Source of the DNA: Nitrospirae bacterium MYbinv3
Lineage (GTDB): Bacteria; Nitrospirota; Thermodesulfovibrionia; Thermodesulfovibrionales; Magnetobacteriaceae
DNA: 45,736 bases
Assembly (NCBI GenBank): GCA_002753395.1
Contig: PEAB01000008.1
Coordinates: 25,843 to 71,578 of the forward strand
Reading direction: 5' to 3'
This document shows, in pieces, positions 41,276 to 45,736 of this stretch (its first letter is position 1; every line of letters starts with the position of its first letter). The notes under the pieces were generated by a model, which saw only the letters and a program-made list of their open reading frames with translations, was not told the origin of the DNA and did not search any database. Position numbers and translations under genes: made by a program.

Positions 41276-42418
41276 ATGGGTTTAGAATCTATAATAAAAA
41301 ACGTAGTACATAAAAAATCAGATAAGTTCATCTGGGATGAATGGTTTTTTTATGAAGACGTTGCCTCTTTTTTAGATGTTTATAATCAATTTTGTGAAGA
41401 GTTCTCGCAAAGAGCAATAGAGTATGATTATATATGTTCTTTAAGTAAACCTGGATATCCGTTATCTTCAATATTAGCTTATGATCTTGATATACCCCTT
41501 ATAATCAACTCGTTTTCAGAGCTTGTTTATAAGGAAAGCTCATATATATTTGGTATACCACCAGAGATAGAGATACCGATAAAAGATAAGAGTATATTTT
41601 GTGTAGATTTACATACAAGGACTGGTGGTACAATAGTTTTAGCAAAAAATATAATCGATTTAAGACATGCAAAAAAAATAGACTTTGCTGTAATATTTAA
41701 TTGTTATAATGGTAAAAGCAAAGATATAAATAATATCAAATGTTTATTTGAATGGAAAGTTATTGAAAAAGAGTTAAACGCAATTGTTAAAGATGCACAA
41801 AGAATTAATGAGACTGAATTTTGGATGATACATGATGAATATTGGCTGACTTCTGACAGATTTAATGAATTAAATATAGATAAATACCCTAATGAAGCTA
41901 TCAGACCTGAAATCTTATTGCCTGCTAATACAGTCGAGCAGTTAATTAAAAATGAACTTATCAGACCGACAGAATCCTATCTAAAGACTAATATTTTTAA
42001 GGCGCTTGTGGAAGAGACTATTAAAAATTTGCAGAAGCGTGGTGTAGATAAAGAGATAGACACTGTTGTTGCATTGTCTACAGCAGCAATTCCATTAGCA
42101 TTTAATATAGCAACAGAAATAAGCAAATCATTACCAGGTAACAACGTAAAGTTTATCTTTTTAATGAATGAATCATTGGAAGATTACAAAGCAAAATTCG
42201 AGGCAAGTCAAGGGATATTGCTGTGCGAAGACACCGTTTTATCTGGTGGACTAATGTACTCATTTTTTAAGTTGTTGATAGGAACAAATACCAAAGATAA
42301 AATTAAGGCAATCGTTACGATATTTGATTGTAAACAATTCCCCAAAAAAGGAAGAAAATACCTCCGCGCAATACTCTCGGAGACTGGCGCTGCCTATCTT
42401 GCCGGTCTAAGTCAGTAA
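41276..42418 (+). CDS. Tandem phosphoribosyltransferase-fold protein
   Basis: About 380 residues with two PRTase-like halves. The N-terminal half has YDYICSLSKPGYPLSSILAY followed by DIPLI, and a PRPP-loop-like IFCVDLHTRTGGT (107-119, with only one acidic residue, Asp111). The C-terminal half has VVALSTAAIPLAFNIATEIS and a good PRPP motif GILLCEDTVLSGGLM (313-327, Glu318-Asp319, Ser-Gly-Gly). Such motifs bind PRPP in type I PRTases. The N-terminal site may be degenerate. No partner hood specific to purine, pyrimidine or NAD synthesis is seen in this member, and no biosynthetic genes flank it. TTG 41270 is an alternative start overlapping the previous stop. I infer a nucleotide-related accessory function. 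Confidence 0.65.
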   Translation: MGLESIIKNVVHKKSDKFIWDEWFFYEDVASFLDVYNQFCEEFSQRAIEYDYICSLSKPGYPLSSILAYDLDIPLIINSFSELVYKESSYIFGIPPEIEIPIKDKSIFCVDLHTRTGGTIVLAKNIIDLRHAKKIDFAVIFNCYNGKSKDINNIKCLFEWKVIEKELNAIVKDAQRINETEFWMIHDEYWLTSDRFNELNIDKYPNEAIRPEILLPANTVEQLIKNELIRPTESYLKTNIFKALVEETIKNLQKRGVDKEIDTVVALSTAAIPLAFNIATEISKSLPGNNVKFIFLMNESLEDYKAKFEASQGILLCEDTVLSGGLMYSFFKLLIGTNTKDKIKAIVTIFDCKQFPKKGRKYLRAILSETGAAYLAGLSQ

Positions 42419-42481
42419 ATTTATCGGTTGGTAATAGTTCATTATACGGTTGAGACATAGTGTGTAACCGTTCGATATAAT

Positions 42482-42543
42482 GGGGTCAAGGGGGCTGGTC
42501 CCCTTGCGGAGGGGTCTAAGGGGAGGCAGAGCCTCCCCTTCTT
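42482..42543 (+). repeat. GC-rich dispersed repeat (family 1), likely bidirectional terminator
   Basis: GGGGTCAAGGGGGCTGGTCC, CCTTGCGGAGGGGTCT, then AGGGGAGGC-AGA-GCCTCCCCT followed by TCTTCG. It lies between the 3' ends of the convergent PRTase cassette and VIT/VWA gene; the hairpin ends two to three bases before the VIT/VWA stop codon. Confidence 0.6.
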
Positions 42544-42545
42544 CG

Positions 42546-44966
42546 TTATTTGATCACTATGGAGAATGTTACGGTTGTCTTGGTCTTTGGCAGGGGTAGT
42601 TGAGCTATTTTCTCTACCAGACAGGCCAGTATGCTCTTATCCACGTTTCCTGAAAGCACTGTTGTTGACAACACCTTCACCAAGCCATCGGAGTTGACTT
42701 GCAGCTTAAACTCAACCTCTACGACGGCGCTCAGAAGCTTCCCACCCCTGTACTGCGCATAACACCGCTCTAAGACGTCTTGATGCTTATGCAGGGCCTC
42801 TCGGATCTGCTTGTCCGTGAGCGTGCCAAGGTCTTTGATGACGCCAACGGTAACCATGCCGGAGTCTGCCTTACCAGATGCAACTACACCAGTTTTAGTT
42901 AAATCAATAGCGTCTTTAGAGTCTGCCTTGTCCTTTTCTCTATGCAGGAGTTGTCTCTCCTCTTTCGCTTGTTTCTTTGGTTCTGCTGCCTGCGTAGGAC
43001 CGTTGGCACGTTCCGCTTGTGCGGATACAGACTCACTGGCAGGAACTGGCGCTGCTGCCGGAGCAGCCAACGACTTAAATGCCATTGTACCGCCAACAGC
43101 GTAGTCAGATACTCCCTTGGGAAGCGGTAATGGCTGCCTGATCGTTACGGCCTTGTCGTCCTTAAGCCGTACCTGTGTATCTATGGCGATAAAGGACGTG
43201 TAATCAGTAAGGAGGTTGTACTTCAGTCCAAGCTCAGTAACCTCTTTGACTCTCGCTGCGTCTAAGGATAGCTTATTGTAGTCGGAAAGCAGTTCAACAC
43301 GTTTCCTAGCCCACAGGTATCTCAGGGCGCTGTTGGTCTCAGCAGGGTTCGTCTTACTGACATCAAATCTCTGTACGTAACTGCCCTTGCCAGTTTCACC
43401 TTTTAACGTAATCTGCCCAGTGGCAGCACCCCGCCACTTGCCAAAGACAACAATTGGCCGCTGTGCCATAACATCCGGAACCGTCAGGGGTTCGACATCA
43501 TAGGTGCTAAACTTATCATACTCAATGGTTATGTTAGTCAACACGGGTGAGGCTATGAGCTTTCTGAATTTCTCAGCCATAGCAGGGGCCTCTTCCTGTG
43601 ACGCTATGACAAATGGCTCGCCAAGACCTACCCGCGCCATGCCTTCCAATAGAAAACGATTAACGCTTGTACCTATGCCAAACGGAAACACGTTGCTGTT
43701 GCCAAGAGACCTGCGTATCAGGTCAAACACCTCGGCCTCTACAGTAATATAACCGTCTGTGGCAATTATGACGCTCCTTGAGTAGTGCTCCATAGTTGGC
43801 AGGGCAAAGACCCTCTTAAGGGCAGGTAAGAGTTCTGTGCCGCCTCCACCTTTTTGCCCTTCGATGAGTGCAATGGCGCTAGTAATGTTCTCCGGGGTGG
43901 CAGGTACGGACTTCTCCGACATTAGCGACGACCCCCCTGCAAAGAGCAGGACGTTAAACATGTCAGTAGTGCGGAGATTGCCAATAAGATCCTTGAGCAG
44001 CTTCTTAGATATCTCTAACGGAAAGCCGTACATGGAGCCTGAGACATCCACTATGAATATGTACTCCCTGGGCGGGATCTGAGCGGTAGTGACCTCCTTG
44101 GGCGGCTCTACCATTAGGAGAAAGAAGTTTTCGTCCTTGTTGTTATAGAGTATAAGCCCAGATTCTATCTTGCCTCCTGACAGGCGGTAGTTTAGTATAT
44201 AATCACGGTTTCCTGCATTGCCCTCCGAGCCGTCCAACTTCACGGCAGCAACCGAGGAAGATTCATACTTGATGTTTGTCTTATGAGATGTGCACGTCAT
44301 GTCCTTAACTGGCATACCTGACGTCACCTTGACGGTGATATCAAAAGTGGCAGGCGAACTCTGTCCCTCATGCAGATAGGGGTTGGCGACCCATTTTTCG
44401 GTATTTTCCTGATTAGCGTAACGAGGGCCAACGACGGTAGGATAAACGAATTCGTACACACCATTGGTTGGGACAAGGAGCTCGGTGTACTTGAGTTCTA
44501 CCTTAATGGTGTCACCTGGCAGGATGTTTGCCACGTTCATCTGAAACACGTTTGGCCTCTGCTGCTCTAACAGGGATGCGCTCTTACCCTCTTCCTTGGC
44601 CATTTCGTACTGTTTCCTGGCCTCTTCCTTTTTCTCAATCTTTGCAGTGATAGTCCGTTCCCCAATGGTCATCTTCATCCCGTAGACAGCAGCACGAGTT
44701 GATGCAGGGAAGATGTAGATGGTCTCCAGTGGTCTCTTGCCATCGTTGCGGTAGACCTGTGTGACCGTGACGTCGGCAATAACACCAACCACATTGGCCT
44801 CTACTGTTGTTGACTTAAGTGAGAAATGGTCAACATCAGAACTGTCGCTTTTTACAAAAAAGAAAGGTGATAACGTCTTGTCCTTTTCAGCGTAGGCGCT
44901 TCCTGCTAACAACATAACCAATACTACTACCATTACTTGTGTCAATAGCCTTGTTACTTTTTTCAT
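42546..44966 (-). CDS. Secreted VIT and VWA domain protein with AgmX/PglI-type C-terminus
   Basis: 806 residues with signal peptide (VMVVVLVMLLAGSAYA). The VIT domain (~30-165) includes VTVTQVYRNDGKRPLETIYI and FPAST. A VWA domain (~300-470) carries the metal-ion-dependent adhesion motif IVDVSGSM. A long linking region contains an Ala/Pro-rich stretch and a charged segment. The last ~100 residues (TLTDKQIREALHKHQDVLER, CYAQYRGGKLL) match the AgmX/PglI-type, TonB-like C-terminal domain with its conserved CY. VIT-VWA proteins act in the envelope or outside; their bacterial roles are poorly defined. Length is normal for the group. Confidence 0.85.
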   Translation of the reverse strand: MKKVTRLLTQVMVVVLVMLLAGSAYAEKDKTLSPFFFVKSDSSDVDHFSLKSTTVEANVVGVIADVTVTQVYRNDGKRPLETIYIFPASTRAAVYGMKMTIGERTITAKIEKKEEARKQYEMAKEEGKSASLLEQQRPNVFQMNVANILPGDTIKVELKYTELLVPTNGVYEFVYPTVVGPRYANQENTEKWVANPYLHEGQSSPATFDITVKVTSGMPVKDMTCTSHKTNIKYESSSVAAVKLDGSEGNAGNRDYILNYRLSGGKIESGLILYNNKDENFFLLMVEPPKEVTTAQIPPREYIFIVDVSGSMYGFPLEISKKLLKDLIGNLRTTDMFNVLLFAGGSSLMSEKSVPATPENITSAIALIEGQKGGGGTELLPALKRVFALPTMEHYSRSVIIATDGYITVEAEVFDLIRRSLGNSNVFPFGIGTSVNRFLLEGMARVGLGEPFVIASQEEAPAMAEKFRKLIASPVLTNITIEYDKFSTYDVEPLTVPDVMAQRPIVVFGKWRGAATGQITLKGETGKGSYVQRFDVSKTNPAETNSALRYLWARKRVELLSDYNKLSLDAARVKEVTELGLKYNLLTDYTSFIAIDTQVRLKDDKAVTIRQPLPLPKGVSDYAVGGTMAFKSLAAPAAAPVPASESVSAQAERANGPTQAAEPKKQAKEERQLLHREKDKADSKDAIDLTKTGVVASGKADSGMVTVGVIKDLGTLTDKQIREALHKHQDVLERCYAQYRGGKLLSAVVEVEFKLQVNSDGLVKVLSTTVLSGNVDKSILACLVEKIAQLPLPKTKTTVTFSIVIK

Positions 44967-45042
44967 GTCCTTATCCTCCTAATATTTTTTCTATGTGCTT
45001 TAGACATTAAAGAAAATGAAAAGTTCCAGACATGAAAAAAAT

Positions 45043-45232
45043 GTATCTTCTTTATATTTCATGGTAACTATGCTGTTACGCTTTCTGGATTCCTGCTTAC
45101 CCCTGTTCAAGCCAGGGGCAGGCTGTGGAATGACATATTTGGAAAACGGCCATTACTGTCATTCCCACGAAAGTGGGAATCCATAAGTCTTGAAACCATG
45201 AAAATCTTACATGCTTTCTAAAGAGGATACAA
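45043..45232 (+). repeat. Nested-palindrome dispersed repeat (family 3), copy B
   Basis: Shares GTATCTT, TTTATATTTCATGGTAA, GGATTCCTGCTTA, GACATA-TTGGAAAAC, ACTGTCATTCCCACGAAAGT, CTTGAAACCAT and AGAGGATACA with the copy at 18737-18901, with an extra CCTGTTCAAGCCAGGGGCAG hairpin. Frames spanning it are repeat sequence, not genes. Confidence 0.65.
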
Positions 45233-45284
45233 AAAATGCTATTGAAGATCAGTCCCGCAAGACCGCTGTTAATAACTTGGTTCC

Positions 45285-45436
45285 CATGAAATACTTATTC
45301 AACCCACAAAAACAGGCGCATAAGAAACTTATGGGAACAAAAACATACCTTAATGGAGTCAAGGGGACTGGTCTCCTTGTGGGTCTGAGGGAGAGGGTTG
45401 CGAACCCCTGCGGCAGAGGCAAGACCCTCCCTTCTA
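45285..45436 (+). repeat. GC-rich dispersed repeat (family 1) with AT-rich left arm
   Basis: Left arm ATGAAATACTTATTCAACCC and AACTTATGGGAACAAAAACA, as in the copy at 22838-23045; the GC-rich core is at 45355-45436. Together with copy B of family 3 it fills most of the 44967-45567 gap. Confidence 0.6.
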
Positions 45437-45482
45437 TTTCTAAAATCCCATGAATTTACATGTAACATGTTTTTTTTGAGGC

Positions 45483-45512
45483 TTGACAATGAAGCAACGG
45501 TAGTTATAGTAT
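45483..45512 (+). promoter_or_regulatory. Sigma-70-type promoter of the terminal lipoprotein gene
   Basis: Perfect TTGACA (45483-45488), an 18-base spacer and TAGTAT (45507-45512). It lies 55 bases before the ATG at 45568. Confidence 0.55.
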
Positions 45513-45567
45513 GAGGTTAGCAAGCAGTACGTTTGATAGACGGAAGCTAAAGCTGTAAGGAGGGAAT

Positions 45568-45736
45568 ATGAAACGTTTCATAGTGGCATTGATGTTGTTA
45601 CTGAGCCTTATGGGATGCACGGCACACATGGCCCCCGATGGGAGTGCAACTATTGTTGCGCCAGTAGTAGTGGCTCCTCCGCCTGGTCCCCCTGGACCTC
45701 CGGGTCCCCCCCCGCACCTGCCGCCCCCCCCGCCAC
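45568..45736 (+). CDS. Proline-rich lipoprotein, 5' part only
   Basis: Starts MKRFIVALMLLLSLMGCTAH after a strong AAGGAGGG ribosome site. The hydrophobic segment ending LMGC is a lipobox, so the protein should be lipid-anchored at Cys17. After about 15 residues it becomes almost pure Pro/Gly (APPPGPPGPPGPPPHLPPPP). The gene runs off the window. Such Pro-rich linkers are found in small outer-membrane lipoproteins; the function is unknown. Confidence 0.75.
   Translation, partial: MKRFIVALMLLLSLMGCTAHMAPDGSATIVAPVVVAPPPGPPGPPGPPPHLPPPPP

Noticed and set aside
45211-45453. 80-residue plus-strand protein
   Set aside because: The frame lies entirely in two dispersed repeats and its translation is repeat sequence.

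Overview
The window is a chromosomal stretch of a Gram-negative, probably anaerobic bacterium. The repeat content and gene set (a selenocysteine NAD-linked formate dehydrogenase, GC-rich intergenic repeat families, LarE, paired RfbE-like epimerases, a VIT/VWA protein) suggest a Nitrospirota lineage, perhaps relatives of the magnetotactic Magnetobacterium group. That placement is inference; no rRNA or marker tree is available here.

Layout. (1) 173-5709, minus strand: a tightly overlapping operon purE - nuoE-like - nuoF-like - fdhA. FdhA is read through an in-frame UGA (selenocysteine) backed by a clear bacterial SECIS hairpin. (2) 6382-14128, plus strand: housekeeping genes yebC, an HtrA protease, glmU, glmS, a PcrA/UvrD helicase and gatC. 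(3) 14131-15027: a scrap yard after tRNA-Gly(CCC), with a MITE-like hairpin, remnants of a Phd/RelE-type toxin-antitoxin pair cut by an ISL3 transposase fragment, and a GC-rich repeat. (4) 15265-16975: a MOSC protein, MoaB/MogA and CcdA, which fits the molybdenum demand of FdhA. (5) 17290-19740: an AT-rich island with a class III nucleotidyl-cyclase-like protein carrying an unusual C-terminal domain, followed by a PfkB-like protein without its catalytic C-terminus. (6) 19949-22098: DppB/DppC-type permeases and a DksA-like regulator. (7) 22275-23005: decayed IS4-like and ISL3 transposases and a repeat. (8) 23115-28835: a DUF29 protein and a 1607-residue secreted mosaic (NHL repeats, C-type lectin, lipase, PKD, FG-GAP-like repeats). 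(9) 29120-33788: LarE, a GlcF-like iron-sulfur protein, a small membrane protein and glycerate 2-kinase. (10) 33875-39408: two RfbE-like epimerases, tRNA-fMet, a VapBC-type pair and two glycosyltransferases (envelope polysaccharide). (11) 39703-42418: an AT-rich cassette with three operator-like palindromes at an exact 32-bp period, a strong promoter, two membrane proteins and a tandem phosphoribosyltransferase-fold protein. (12) 42546-44966: a secreted VIT/VWA/AgmX-type protein, then repeats and the start of a proline-rich lipoprotein running off the window.

The best candidate for an undescribed system is the cassette at 39703-42418: its own operators, overlapping genes, two membrane proteins and a two-domain PRTase of unknown substrate, flanked by repeats on both sides. 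The cyclase/PfkB island at 17290-19740 is the second candidate. Both look like nucleotide-handling accessory modules of the kind found in stress or phage-defence loci, but no function is demonstrated by the sequence.

Three dispersed repeat families run through the window. They carry terminator-like hairpins, sit at 3' ends of genes, and in several places appear to have supplied a stop codon, a C-terminal tail, a ribosome binding site or a start region.
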